Both the position numbers and the translations under genes were made by a program. From Pseudolactococcus sp041800635 (GTDB taxonomy: Bacteria > Bacillota > Bacilli > Lactobacillales > Streptococcaceae), in contig CP181259.1 of the NCBI GenBank assembly GCA_047833645.1, positions 1,984,001-2,048,000 on the forward strand: a DNA stretch of 64,000 nt, in the 5' to 3' direction. Below the pieces are notes generated by a model, which was given only the letters and a program-made list of their open reading frames with translations, ran no database searches and had not been told where the DNA came from. Shown piece after piece: positions 15,495-24,717 of the stretch (position 1 is its first letter; each line of letters starts with the position of its first letter).

Positions 15495-16443
15495 AGATTT
15501 CGTGTCATCAAAATTTATCTATGTTCTCGTCAGTTTATTCTTTGCTATTGTACTATTTTTCAATGCCAATGCTGTCTTATTGAAAAATTCTAATGACCGA
15601 ACCAATGCCTCAGAAACACATTCAACAACCTTATATGATGTTCCGATTGAGCTGAAATATGATCATGATAAGTACTTCGTTTCTGGCTTTGACGGCAGTG
15701 CTAATGTTTATTTGACCTCTTATAATTTAGTTCGACTTAATGCAGAAAAATCGCCAGATACGCGTAGTTTCCATCTCGTCGTCGACTTGACGAAAGTCAA
15801 AGAAGGAACAGTTGAAGTACCCGTTAGAGTTGTTGAGTTAGCAACAGGTGTCAATGCTCAAGTGGATCCAGGTAATATCTCAGTGACAGTGGAGAAAAAA
15901 GCAGAAAAGACCTTTGACATCACGCCTGTTGTCTCTCTCAAGTTGTTGCCAGAAGGCTACCAACTAAAAAATGTCAGCATTGATAAAAATACAGTTAAAG
16001 TAACCTCTGGTGCTTCTATTATCACACAGATTGATAAGGTGCAAGCAATTCTGCCGAGTGACGTTATTTTGGATAACAATTACTCGGGTAAAGTCTATCT
16101 GCAAGCAATCGATAAGGCAGGTAAAGTATTGCCGGCAAAACTATCGCCAACCTCTGTCAATATGAAAGTGGATGTCGAATTACCACACAAAGATGTTCCG
16201 ATAGTCGGTAAGATTACGGGTAAAAAAGATGATAGTATCGCAAGTTATAACTTCAAACTGTCTAAAGATACAGCAACTATTTCAGGTGAGCAAAAATTCA
16301 TCGATGAAATCTCCAGCATCACCGCTAATATTAATGTGGCCAACATTACAAAAGAGACAACAATCAAAGTCCCGCTATCACAAGATAATGTGACGATTTC
16401 ACCAAATGTGATTGATGTGACGGTTACCCCTGTTAAAAAATAG
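15484..16443 (+). CDS. cdaR: CdaA regulator, YbbR-domain protein
   Basis: A 319-aa protein with one N-terminal membrane helix (FIYVLVSLFFAIVLFFNANAV) and an extracytoplasmic part made of tandem YbbR domains (repeating patterns such as DVPIELKYD, KTFDITPVV, DVPIVGKITG and a final NVIDVTVTPV). CdaR binds CdaA and modulates its activity. It is embedded in the operon between cdaA and glmM; AGAGGTCAAGCAA before the ATG lies inside the cdaA end. Confidence 0.9.
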   Translation: MKNKDFVSSKFIYVLVSLFFAIVLFFNANAVLLKNSNDRTNASETHSTTLYDVPIELKYDHDKYFVSGFDGSANVYLTSYNLVRLNAEKSPDTRSFHLVVDLTKVKEGTVEVPVRVVELATGVNAQVDPGNISVTVEKKAEKTFDITPVVSLKLLPEGYQLKNVSIDKNTVKVTSGASIITQIDKVQAILPSDVILDNNYSGKVYLQAIDKAGKVLPAKLSPTSVNMKVDVELPHKDVPIVGKITGKKDDSIASYNFKLSKDTATISGEQKFIDEISSITANINVANITKETTIKVPLSQDNVTISPNVIDVTVTPVKK

Positions 16444-16516
16444 GTAATGATGGTGATAAAATAAAAAGTAAGTTATAATAGATATAGCAAAAAATAATTG
16501 GAAATGAGAAAAAAAC

Positions 16517-17872
16517 ATGGGTAAGTATTTTGGAACTGATGGTGTACGTGGTGAGGCAAATGTTGAACTAACGCCAGAATTAGCCTTCAAACTCGGTCGC
16601 TTTGGTGGCTACGTGCTCTCGCAACATGAGATTGGCACGCCGAAGGTTTACGTTGCGCGTGATACGCGGATTTCAGGTCAAATGTTAGGGTCATCATTGA
16701 TTTCAGGACTTTTGAGTGTCGGGATTGAAGTTTATGACCTCGGTATCATTGCTACACCTGGTGTCGCCTATCTGGTGAAAAAAGATGGTGTATCAGCGGG
16801 AGTCATGATCTCTGCTAGCCATAATCCAGCCTTGGATAATGGCATCAAATTCTTTGGGGCAGATGGCTTCAAACTAGAAGACAGTCAAGAACTTGAAATT
16901 GAAGCTTTGTTAGATGCTGAAAGTGATACCTTGCCACGTCCTTCAGCGCAAGGTCTTGGTATTCTGCATGACTATGCAGAAGCAGTTCGAAAGTACGATG
17001 AATTTTTGAAAAATACAGCAGAAGGTAGTTTTGATGGTTTCGAAATCACCCTTGATACTGCTAACGGTGCGACGTATACAAGTGCTCGTACGGTTTTTAG
17101 TGACCTATCTGCGACAATCAACGTGATTGGTGAAAACCCTGATGGTCTAAATATTAACCTAGGTGTTGGCTCTACTCATCCAGAGAATCTGGCAAAAGCA
17201 GTCGTTGCGAATGGCTCAGATTTAGGATTAGCTTTTGATGGAGATGGCGACCGCCTTATTGCCGTAGATGAAACAGGTGCCATTGTTGATGGTGATAAGA
17301 TTATGTTCATCGTTGCGAAACACTTGCATGAAAAGGGTTTGTTAGCTCAGGACACAGTTGTGACGACTGTTATGTCCAATCTCGGTTTCCATAAAGCTTT
17401 GGAAGCTGCAGGTATCAATAGTGTGATTACAGCCGTTGGTGACCGTTATGTTGTTGAAGAAATGAAGAAAAACGACTATAACTTTGGTGGCGAGCAGTCA
17501 GGTCATATCATCTTCCTAGATAATAACACGACTGGTGATGGCCAAGCTTCAGCGATTTTACTTGTCAAAGTCATGCGTGAAACTGGTAAAAAACTATCAG
17601 AATTGGCAGCACAAGTGACGATCTACCCTCAGAAACTTGTCAATGTGCGTGTTGAAAATAGTATGAAATCGAAAGCCATGGAAGTCCCTGCCATTGCAGA
17701 AGTCATCGCTAAGATGGAAGAAAAAATGGCAGGTAATGGTCGTATTCTTGTTCGCCCGAGTGGGACAGAACCTTTGTTACGTGTTATGGCAGAAGCACCA
17801 ACAGACAAAGAAGTTGATGATTATGTTGATACCATTGTCAATGTTGTTCGCCAAGAAATCGGCATTGATTAA
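16517..17872 (+). CDS. glmM: Phosphoglucosamine mutase
   Basis: A 451-aa cytoplasmic enzyme converting glucosamine-6-phosphate to glucosamine-1-phosphate for peptidoglycan synthesis. Marks are GKYFGTDGVRGEAN at the N-terminus, the phosphoserine loop GVMISASHNPALDNGIKFFG near residue 100, the metal loop DGDGDR, the sugar loop GGEQSGH and the phosphate loop RPSGTEPLLRVM. Length is standard. GlmM also binds and inhibits CdaA in relatives, so its place after cdaR is functional. A GGAAATGAGAA site precedes the ATG, and a terminator follows. Confidence 0.96.
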   Translation: MGKYFGTDGVRGEANVELTPELAFKLGRFGGYVLSQHEIGTPKVYVARDTRISGQMLGSSLISGLLSVGIEVYDLGIIATPGVAYLVKKDGVSAGVMISASHNPALDNGIKFFGADGFKLEDSQELEIEALLDAESDTLPRPSAQGLGILHDYAEAVRKYDEFLKNTAEGSFDGFEITLDTANGATYTSARTVFSDLSATINVIGENPDGLNINLGVGSTHPENLAKAVVANGSDLGLAFDGDGDRLIAVDETGAIVDGDKIMFIVAKHLHEKGLLAQDTVVTTVMSNLGFHKALEAAGINSVITAVGDRYVVEEMKKNDYNFGGEQSGHIIFLDNNTTGDGQASAILLVKVMRETGKKLSELAAQVTIYPQKLVNVRVENSMKSKAMEVPAIAEVIAKMEEKMAGNGRILVRPSGTEPLLRVMAEAPTDKEVDDYVDTIVNVVRQEIGID

Positions 17873-17888
17873 ATGGAATTTTAAAATC

Positions 17889-17913
17889 AGAATCTGTTAG
17901 AGGTTCTTTTTTT
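17889..17913 (+). terminator. Terminator of cdaA-cdaR-glmM
   Basis: AGAATC (17889-17894) pairs with GGTTCT (17902-17907) and is followed by seven T. Confidence 0.65.
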
Positions 17914-17948
17914 GTACCTGTCAAATTAAGTATTGAATGGCTGACATC

Positions 17949-17974
17949 AAAAAACACCCGACGATAGCCAAGTG
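17949..17974 (-). terminator. Terminator of nox
   Basis: On the minus strand CACTTG pairs with CGGGTG and is followed by TTTTTT; a second hairpin CATCTG-a-CAGATG lies just upstream. Confidence 0.55.
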
Positions 17975-18001
17975 CTCATCTGTCAGATGTTTTTCAGTTC
18001 A

Positions 18002-19330
18002 TTACTTAGCGCGAAGGGCAGCCATTGTAATGTAGTTATAAGGTTGGTTGAAATGTGGCAAGAAGAAGATGTCCAATAGTTTCAATTTATCAATCGTCAC
18101 GTGTTCTTGGACTGCCAAGCTGAACATGTGGATGTTAGCTGAGATATCCTCAGTCGACGCAAGTTGTGCGCCAACGATACGACGTGATGATTTTTCGTAG
18201 ACGATACGGATTTTAACCGGTGCATTTTCCTTGATGAAACCAGGTTTTTGTAAGTCTTCGTAGTCAGTGTAGTCAACGTCAATTTCAGCTTTTTTAGCAG
18301 CTGCGACAGAAAGACCTGTTGATACCATGTTATAGCCAAAGATTGAGATACCGTTACTGCCTTGTACACCAATGGCATCTAGTTCAGTACCGCCAACATT
18401 ATGACCCGCAATGATACCGCTACGTACAGCGTTTGTTGCAAGCGCGATATAAGTCGTCGCTTCAAGCGCGTTTGAGTAGATTGTCGCACAGTCACCAACA
18501 GCATAAACGCTGTCGTCGCTTGTTTTTTGATGATTATCTACAAGGTAAGCACCATTACGGAAAGTTTCCAAATGGTCTTTACCGAGATCTGAATTCGCTG
18601 TGAAACCGATAGCATTGATGACCATGTCAACATCGTAAGTGCCTTTATCAGTCACGAGTTGTTCAACGCGTTTATCGCCTTTGTATTCAGTTGCGAGTTC
18701 ACCAAAATGGAGCTCAATACCGTTTGCTTCAAGGTTTTTGTCCATGTGTTGTGTGAATTCAGGGTCGTAGTAAGACGCGAGAGACGTTGGCATGGCGTCA
18801 AAGAGGAGGACGTTTTTGCCACGACGTTTAGCCGCTTCAGCAATCTCAACGCCGATGTAGCCAGCACCGATAACGGCAACAGTTTGAACATCATCACGTG
18901 ACATATCGCGGTCAACTTCTTGGCCTTCTTGGAAAAGTTTCAAGAAGTGCAAGCCTTCGAGGTCTTTGCCTGGAATATTTGGAATGATTGGTTTACTACC
19001 AGTCGCCAAAATTAATTTATCGTAGCTTTCTTCAGATTTTTCACCAGCTTTATTTTCAAAGTGAACGATTTTTTCATTGAAATCAATACTCGTCACACTT
19101 GACTCCATGAAAATTTTAGCGCCTTTTTCACGGAAAGTTGCTTCATTTGTGTAGAAGAGATCTTCATAACCATCAATTTGACGGCCAACCCAAAGTGCTG
19201 TACCACAGCCTAGGTAACTAAGGTTTGTATTGCGGTCAATCAAGACAACTTCAGTGCCAGGATAATTGTCAAGGAGTGTATTGGCAGCAGCGATTCCTGC
19301 GTGGTTTGAACCAATAATAACTGTTTTCAT
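18002..19330 (-). CDS. nox: Water-forming NADH oxidase
   Basis: A 442-aa flavoprotein of the Nox/CoA-disulphide reductase family, reducing O2 to water with NADH. It shows the N-terminal FAD motif IIGSNHAGIAAA with His10, the redox Cys42 in YLGCGTALWVG, the NADH-binding VIGAGYIGVEIAEA, the second FAD motif VYAVGDCATIY and a C-terminal dimerisation domain ending HPHF-like FFLPHFNQPYNY. It regenerates NAD+ and removes oxygen, which would protect the oxygen-sensitive PFOR encoded 5 kb away. GGAAA precedes the start. A partial Rex-like site lies upstream. Confidence 0.92.
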   Translation of the reverse strand: MKTVIIGSNHAGIAAANTLLDNYPGTEVVLIDRNTNLSYLGCGTALWVGRQIDGYEDLFYTNEATFREKGAKIFMESSVTSIDFNEKIVHFENKAGEKSEESYDKLILATGSKPIIPNIPGKDLEGLHFLKLFQEGQEVDRDMSRDDVQTVAVIGAGYIGVEIAEAAKRRGKNVLLFDAMPTSLASYYDPEFTQHMDKNLEANGIELHFGELATEYKGDKRVEQLVTDKGTYDVDMVINAIGFTANSDLGKDHLETFRNGAYLVDNHQKTSDDSVYAVGDCATIYSNALEATTYIALATNAVRSGIIAGHNVGGTELDAIGVQGSNGISIFGYNMVSTGLSVAAAKKAEIDVDYTDYEDLQKPGFIKENAPVKIRIVYEKSSRRIVGAQLASTEDISANIHMFSLAVQEHVTIDKLKLLDIFFLPHFNQPYNYITMAALRAK

Positions 19331-19706
19331 AGGTAGTAGGTTTCCTTTTCTTTTTTAGAGGTGCACTTGATACGTTTAACATGAGACAGATTGTGATGAA
19401 AATCAGTTGTCCATAGACAAATTTGACTCATCGTCACTGTCTGAGTGGCCTCTTTTATTTTTGATGACATGGCCCGAGATGACAAGGTCATCTGAACAAA
19501 TTTTGTTGCTGAAGCTTAATTAAAAGTAATCGTTTCACCTCCGTCTGGATCCGATAATTTTTAAAATTGTGCATTATTTAAGCACATGAGTATTAATAAT
19601 ACCACACTTATTATAAACCATAAAGAAAGCGATTGCAAAAATAGTGAATCGGAAATTGTAAAAAAAGTAGCAAACTTTAGTCAATCTTACTAAAGTTAAA
19701 GCAAAT
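19331..19706. other. Intergenic region between nox and treR
   Basis: It carries the nox promoter region and the 3' flank of treR; no gene is evident. TTGTGAtgaaaaTCAgtt at 19391-19408 resembles a half-conserved Rex operator (left arm perfect, right arm poor). TTTTTAGAGGTGC at 19352-19364 matches the right end of the IS5-family element at 9029-9041 and may be an IS scar. Inverted-repeat-like TGTGCAttatttaaGCACA is at 19568-19585. Confidence 0.4.
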
Positions 19707-20423
19707 TCAACGTTTTTGCCGTCTGGCAAATTCAGTGAACCGGAATTTATCAACTTGATGTCGACTATCCGTGTATTGAAAGACGCTTGCATCATTGAGA
19801 AAAACATGGCTTTTGACACTGACGATATGGCGGTCCAAGAGATTCAGGTCCAAGAGTTGCCGATCTTCGTCATTAACGAAATCAATGGTAATTTCTTTCT
19901 GAGCGAAGGAAATCTCAATTTTCAGCTGTTTTTCAAGGTAGTCGTAGAGTGAATAAGCGACATCTGTTTTGGTCATATTGGGACAAATATCATATTTGAC
20001 GAAGTCATGATCAAGCACGACGGCTTCACCGTCAATCTTACGAACGCGTATGATACGCCACACAGGGATTCCGATTTCAAAAAGTGTTTTTGCAGCAAGT
20101 TCACTGTCAACTGTGATTTTGTCAAATTTGATGACTTCAGTGACACTTTCAAATCCGAGTGAATTTTGTAGTTCCTTGTAGCTGGTTAAGCCAGAAATCG
20201 GAAAATTAAGTTTGCTAGAAGCAATAACCACAGAGCCTCGCCCTTTTTGTTTCTGAATTAACCCCTTTTCTTCCAAAATTTTCAGCGCTTGGCGAATCGT
20301 TGCTCTACTGGCGTCGTAGATTTTGACCAATTCATTTTCACTAGGCAGGAGGTCGTTTTCCTGATAAGTCTTATTTTTTATTTTGTATTCCAAATCGTGT
20401 AAAATTATTTCATATTTTTTCAT
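19707..20423 (-). CDS. treR: Trehalose operon repressor TreR (GntR/HutC family)
   Basis: A 238-aa regulator. An N-terminal GntR winged helix (NDLLPSENELVKIYDASRAT, IRQALKILEEKGLIQKQKGRG) is followed by a UTRA effector domain from residue about 90. The family representative binds trehalose-6-phosphate and releases a TTGTAnnTACAA-like operator; just such a site lies before treP at 30766. It is transcribed away from the sugar cluster. The -10 TGGTAAAAT ends six bases before the ATG and there is no ribosome site, so the mRNA may be leaderless. Confidence 0.85.
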   Translation of the reverse strand: MKKYEIILHDLEYKIKNKTYQENDLLPSENELVKIYDASRATIRQALKILEEKGLIQKQKGRGSVVIASSKLNFPISGLTSYKELQNSLGFESVTEVIKFDKITVDSELAAKTLFEIGIPVWRIIRVRKIDGEAVVLDHDFVKYDICPNMTKTDVAYSLYDYLEKQLKIEISFAQKEITIDFVNDEDRQLLDLNLLDRHIVSVKSHVFLNDASVFQYTDSRHQVDKFRFTEFARRQKR

Positions 20424-20429
20424 ATCTTT

Positions 20430-20438
20430 ATTTTACCA
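20430..20438 (-). promoter_or_regulatory. Extended -10 of treR, six bases from the ATG
   Basis: On the minus strand, TGGTAAAAT, then AAAGAT, then the treR ATG at 20421-20423. The predicted transcription start coincides with the start codon. Confidence 0.5.
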
Positions 20439-20466
20439 AAAATCAGTGTAAAATATGTTAAAATTA

Positions 20467-20481
20467 AGGGGAAACGTTTAC
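20467..20481. promoter_or_regulatory. CcpA/LacI-like site between treR and the HAD gene
   Basis: GGGGAAACGTTTACA has the AAACGTTT core of catabolite-responsive and LacI operators but deviates from the cre consensus at its left end. Confidence 0.35.
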
Positions 20482-20532
20482 AAGTTAATTTGAATAAACA
20501 GAATTTTAAGGAATGGTGGTAAAGAAAGAGAC

Positions 20533-21405
20533 ATGATTCAACTTATTGTATCAGATATGGATGGCACACTGCTCAATGATAGTATGGAAATTTCATCAGA
20601 AAATATTGCAGCAATCAAAAAGGTACAGGCAGCAGGGCTTGAGTTTGTAGTTGCAACTGGTCGCTCAATTGAAGAAGCACAGCCAATTTTGCAAGCTGCT
20701 GGGATTAAATGCCGCTATATTACATCAAACGGTGCGCAAATTTTTGATGAAAATGGTCAAAATATCTTTACCGTTGGTATTGAAAAGAAAAAACTTGCTT
20801 TAACAATGTCAATATTACGTCATCATCAGATTTACTTTGAGCTCTTTACAGATCATGGTGGCTATACAGAAAATATTGACGATCGGATTGCTAGTGTGGC
20901 ACACTGGCTAAAAAGTACATCACCTAATTTATCAGAAGCTGAAGCCATTGAGATTGCAGAAAGTCACATGGCTACCTTGCCAATTAACTTCGTGGCTGAT
21001 TTCAAAGAGGTTCTGGAAAATCCTGAGGTGACGGTTTTGAAAATCTTCGCGATGGGTCAGATTGATGATCCTGCGTTGTTGTTGGCTAAAGAAGAATTAT
21101 CACAGATTACAAATCTTTCAGTGACCTCATCAGGTGCCAATAACATTGAAGTTAATCATGAGTCGGCTCAAAAAGGTCGATCACTCCAAAAAGTGACAGA
21201 GTTACTAAACCTTCCCTTGTCAAATGTTGCAGCGCTAGGCGACAATTTCAACGACATGAGCATGATTGAAGCGGCGGGTGTTGGTATTGCGATGGCAAAT
21301 GCTGAAGCAGAAGTTAAGGCAATTGCCAAATATGAGACAGTGACGAATATTGACAACGGTGTGGCTTATGCTATCGACCGTATTTTAGCGGAAGAATGGC
21401 AGTAA
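20533..21405 (+). CDS. Cof-type HAD phosphatase
   Basis: A 290-aa HAD-IIB hydrolase. Motif I is DMDGTLLND near residue 8, motif II VATGR, and motifs III/IV K...ALGDNFNDMSMIEAAG; the alpha/beta cap of type C2B lies between. These enzymes dephosphorylate sugar phosphates or other small phosphates; the substrate cannot be read from sequence. AAAGAAAGAG precedes the ATG. It is divergent from treR and next to a LacI regulator, which suggests sugar-phosphate turnover. Confidence 0.85.
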   Translation: MIQLIVSDMDGTLLNDSMEISSENIAAIKKVQAAGLEFVVATGRSIEEAQPILQAAGIKCRYITSNGAQIFDENGQNIFTVGIEKKKLALTMSILRHHQIYFELFTDHGGYTENIDDRIASVAHWLKSTSPNLSEAEAIEIAESHMATLPINFVADFKEVLENPEVTVLKIFAMGQIDDPALLLAKEELSQITNLSVTSSGANNIEVNHESAQKGRSLQKVTELLNLPLSNVAALGDNFNDMSMIEAAGVGIAMANAEAEVKAIAKYETVTNIDNGVAYAIDRILAEEWQ

Positions 21406-21418
21406 ATCAAATGTAAAG

Positions 21419-21438
21419 AACGTTAGCAGCGTTTTTTT
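21419..21438 (+). terminator. Weak terminator after the HAD gene
   Basis: AACG pairs with CGTT around TTAGCAG, with seven T following. The stem is only four base pairs. Confidence 0.4.
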
Positions 21439-21548
21439 ATATTAAGATGGGAGCGCTATCAGATAAAAAGAGACTTTTCGCTTTTTTTTCGTTATAATAG
21501 TAAAGATAGAGTACACAGATGATTGCATAGAAAAATAGGTAAAGCAAG

Positions 21549-22538
21549 ATGACAAAAATAAGCGATGTTGCTGAAAAAACGGGCTATTCGATTACAACCA
21601 TTTCCAGAGCGATAAATGATCATCCTTATGTTTCCGATAAGACAAAGAAGAAAATCTTTGATGCCATGAAGGAATTGGATTATTATCCCAACAATGTTGC
21701 CCAACAGCTGAGAGGCAAAGGAACAAAATTGATAGGTGTGATTATCTCCTTTGTAATCAATCCTTTTTTTACTTACTTGGTTGATGCAATTGAGAAAGCG
21801 GCTTATCAAGTCGGGTACCAGATTGTTATTTTGCAGACATTGGAAGAACCTGAGCGTGAAAAAAAATTTATCGAGATGCTGAAAAAACGTCAGCTGGATG
21901 GCTTAATCATGACCAGTCTTGATGATGATAGCCCAGAAGTCTTAAAACTCATTGAGGCGGGAAAAATTGTTGTCTGCAATCGTTATTTAGGTGAGCAAAA
22001 TATCCCACTGATTCATGTTGACGAAAAAAAGGCGACCTATGAGGCAACCTATTATTTGCTTTCTAAAGGCCATCGGAAAATCGGCTATGTGACAGGTAAC
22101 AGAGGGAGTATGTTACCTGTAGATCCACGTTTTGAAGGGTATGTGCAGGCACTGAAAGAGTTTGATATTGAACCAAATTCAAATTATATCTTTCCGAGAC
22201 GGCTAACGATTAGCGACGGAAAAAGTACGTTAACAGATGTTTTAGCCCTAGGAGAGGAGCGACCTGATGCGCTTTTAGTTATCAGCGATGAAGTCGCCTC
22301 AGGGATTCTAAGTCAATGTCATCTATTGAATATTAAAGTACCGGAAACTCTAGCGATAATTGGCTTTGATGACCAACCGATTGCGGAGGCCTTGTATCCA
22401 GGATTGACAACTGTTAGGCAACCGATAAAAGAGATGGGTGAGTATGTGGCGGCGCTTATAATTGCTAATATTGAACACCGTGAACACCCGGAAAGGCCAG
22501 AGTTAAATACAAAATTAATTATCAGAGGAACAGCCTGA
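21549..22538 (+). CDS. LacI-family transcriptional regulator
   Basis: A 329-aa repressor. The LacI helix-turn-helix is at the N-terminus (ISDVAEKTGYSITTISRAIN), followed by the hinge NNVAQQLRGKGTKLIGVI and a periplasmic-binding-like ligand domain with FDDQPIAEALYPGLTTVRQP near the end. It stands just before the ABC importer, whose promoter carries LacI-type AAACGTTT sites, so it probably represses that cluster in the absence of its sugar. GGTAAAGCAAG before the ATG is a weak ribosome site. Confidence 0.88.
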   Translation: MTKISDVAEKTGYSITTISRAINDHPYVSDKTKKKIFDAMKELDYYPNNVAQQLRGKGTKLIGVIISFVINPFFTYLVDAIEKAAYQVGYQIVILQTLEEPEREKKFIEMLKKRQLDGLIMTSLDDDSPEVLKLIEAGKIVVCNRYLGEQNIPLIHVDEKKATYEATYYLLSKGHRKIGYVTGNRGSMLPVDPRFEGYVQALKEFDIEPNSNYIFPRRLTISDGKSTLTDVLALGEERPDALLVISDEVASGILSQCHLLNIKVPETLAIIGFDDQPIAEALYPGLTTVRQPIKEMGEYVAALIIANIEHREHPERPELNTKLIIRGTA

Positions 22539-22557
22539 GATTTTCAGCTGTTTTTTT
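22530..22557 (+). terminator. Terminator of the LacI gene
   Basis: ACAGC-c-TGA pairs with TCA-GCTGT, followed by seven T; the stem includes the stop codon. Confidence 0.65.
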
Positions 22558-23088
22558 AGAATCAAATATGAAAACGTTTATCATAATAATGGTTTTTTTC
22601 TGAAATAAATAATTTGAAATAAAAGTATCAACAGTAAAACTAGGATGCTGTCTTTTGAAAAGATATTTAAAATAATAAATTTCAAGTTTTTAATGATATA
22701 GTATGATAGTAAGATGATGGCAGTAAAGAATAGTTAGTGGCATATTTTATAAAAAACATGTTATTTAAATGGGGACAGAGGATGGAGAGATACAATTTCT
22801 ACTTTTTGACCTAGTTTGAGTTTATCAATAAAATATATGAAAAGGGTTGACATAAAAATGAAAGTATAGTAAAATTCATCTATAAGCAAATGAAAACGTT
22901 TGCAAAATTGATGGAGAGGAGATTCAGAAACAGTTTTCAGAATTTTAAACGACAGCTCAATTCTATCTCAGCTAGCAGGATAGAAATGAAACAAGGATAA
23001 AATCTGGCGGTTTATGAAAACGGTTGACAGAAAAGTTTAGATGTAATATTTGTGATAATTACCATTCGTATTTTTAAGGAGAATTAGA
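22539..23088 (+). promoter_or_regulatory. 550-bp control region of the ABC importer cluster
   Basis: No gene is seen. Three AAAACG-centred operators lie here: GAAAACGTTTATC at 22570-22582, ATGAAAACGTTTGCA at 22890-22904 (one mismatch from the cre consensus) and TGAAAACGGTTGACA at 23015-23029. They could serve CcpA, the neighbouring LacI protein, or both. The region is AT-rich, with a 5' UTR of about 200 nt. Confidence 0.65.
22847..22875 (+). promoter_or_regulatory. Strong promoter of the ABC importer cluster
   Basis: TTGACA (22847-22852), 17-bp spacer, TAAAAT (22870-22875). The cre/LacI-like site at 22890-22904 sits just downstream of the expected start, a repressing position. Confidence 0.7.
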
Positions 23089-24585
23089 ATGAAAAAATGG
23101 CAAAAGTTAGGTTTAGGTTTGCTGACAGTGGCAGCAGTAACGTCATTGGTAGCATGTGGTAATGCAGGTTCAAAAGGTGGTGGAGATGATTTCTTATACG
23201 TCTTTAATGGCAAGGGAGAAATCGCTGACCCACTCAAAAAAGTTGTAGAAGAATACGGTAAAGAAAATAATATTAAGGTTAAAACTTATACTTTATCTGT
23301 TGGAACAACCAATGGTAATGAAGTCCAAACGACAGAATTTGGCTCTAAAACACCACCGACTATCTTCTCATCAGGTACCCTCACTAACTGGGGACCTGAT
23401 TCAGGCGATTATATGCAAGATATCAATAAAATTGATAATGCTAAACTTAAAAAATTGGCAGATGAGATTCCTGCAGCCCAACGTTTAACAGCTAAAAACG
23501 GCGAAAACTTCGGCTTGCCTTATAATATCGAAGGCTATGGTTATCAAGTTGATAAAAATGTCTTGAAAGATTTGTTTGTTGGCGATACAGATGCCTTGTT
23601 AGCAGACTTGAAAGCTGAACCTGACTATATATCGTGGCAAAATTTTGTCAAAGCAGTTGATACTTACATCAAAGAAGGTACAGTCTCTACCATTACTGTT
23701 AATGGTCATCCTTATACTTTTGTAGCTGAGAAAAAAGGGTTAGCAAAAGAATTGAATGGTGTTTTCGTTGAATCTGGCGCTGAACTTTGGACTTACCAAA
23801 ACCACTGGGTATCATTCCCACTCAATACAGTCTTTGAAAATGTATCTGCAGCTTACTATGCCAAAGGTGATGAAGGCATTAAAGATGCAAAAGCAGCCCT
23901 CAAATCTGAAATCAAAGGACTAGACTTTGAATATTCTTACATGGCCGGTAAAAATGGTGCCGTTAAACGCGGACCAGATTTTATTGATAGTGCTACGGGG
24001 AGCTATGATGCATCACTCGCAAACTTTGTCGCACATAAAGGTTTATTCTTAAAACAAGGAAACTGGATTTATCCGAACCTTTTAAAACTTGATAAAGGCA
24101 TCATTGACACGATGGATTTGATTCCAGTAAAATGGCCAGTCCAAAATAGTGACATCAAAATCAAAGAACGAGATCCGAAACTTTTTAATACAACAATTCC
24201 AGCCTTCGTACCAAACTACTTTATCATCAATAAACAAGCAAGCAAAAAACAACAAGAGATTGCAGCTGACTTCCTTGCTTGGCTTTATACGTCTGACCGT
24301 GGTAAAAAATTCCTCAAAGAAGAGGCTGGTTTTATCATGTATAACGATTTGAAAGACACAACATCGCCAAATAAACTTAATAATGCAGTTGCAGCTTATG
24401 TCGCAGCAGGTCCGACACTTGGCAATCCATTTGATGGCACACCAGGTTCATTCAATGATACCATTGGTGATTTCTTGAAGAAAAACTACATGACGAAAGA
24501 AAAATGGACCGAAAAAGACTACGACGATTATGTCGATAAATCAGTTAAAACTTGGGTGGACTTCAAGGAACAAAGTGGTCAATAA
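23089..24585 (+). CDS. Sugar ABC transporter substrate-binding lipoprotein
   Basis: A 498-aa family-1 solute-binding protein. It has a lipoprotein signal peptide with lipobox LVAC at Cys23, a Gly-rich linker and a mature domain of about 470 residues. Its length and features such as NYFIINKQASKKQQEIAADFLAWLY are typical of oligosaccharide binders. AAGGAG precedes the ATG. Two hairpins and two permease genes follow, with no ATPase gene, so a shared MsmK/MalK-type ATPase encoded elsewhere is likely. The sugar is unknown. Confidence 0.9.
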   Translation: MKKWQKLGLGLLTVAAVTSLVACGNAGSKGGGDDFLYVFNGKGEIADPLKKVVEEYGKENNIKVKTYTLSVGTTNGNEVQTTEFGSKTPPTIFSSGTLTNWGPDSGDYMQDINKIDNAKLKKLADEIPAAQRLTAKNGENFGLPYNIEGYGYQVDKNVLKDLFVGDTDALLADLKAEPDYISWQNFVKAVDTYIKEGTVSTITVNGHPYTFVAEKKGLAKELNGVFVESGAELWTYQNHWVSFPLNTVFENVSAAYYAKGDEGIKDAKAALKSEIKGLDFEYSYMAGKNGAVKRGPDFIDSATGSYDASLANFVAHKGLFLKQGNWIYPNLLKLDKGIIDTMDLIPVKWPVQNSDIKIKERDPKLFNTTIPAFVPNYFIINKQASKKQQEIAADFLAWLYTSDRGKKFLKEEAGFIMYNDLKDTTSPNKLNNAVAAYVAAGPTLGNPFDGTPGSFNDTIGDFLKKNYMTKEKWTEKDYDDYVDKSVKTWVDFKEQSGQ

Positions 24586-24594
24586 TTAAATGTT

Positions 24595-24640
24595 ACTGCT
24601 AAAGCAGTCTTGGCTACCCGTATTGTCTAACGCAGTACGG
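24595..24640 (+). other. Intercistronic hairpins after the binding-protein gene
   Basis: ACTGC-taaa-GCAGT at 24595-24608 and CCGTA/TACGG at 24618-24640 stand between the binding-protein gene and the permeases. Neither has a U-run. Such stems often stabilise the upstream message so that the binding protein is made in excess. Confidence 0.45.
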
Positions 24641-24717
24641 ATGTTCAAGTTTATCAGCCTTATCAGCTTATCTTTCGTATCTTCTAGTGATGTTCGAACT
24701 GAATCAAGGAGAGTTTA

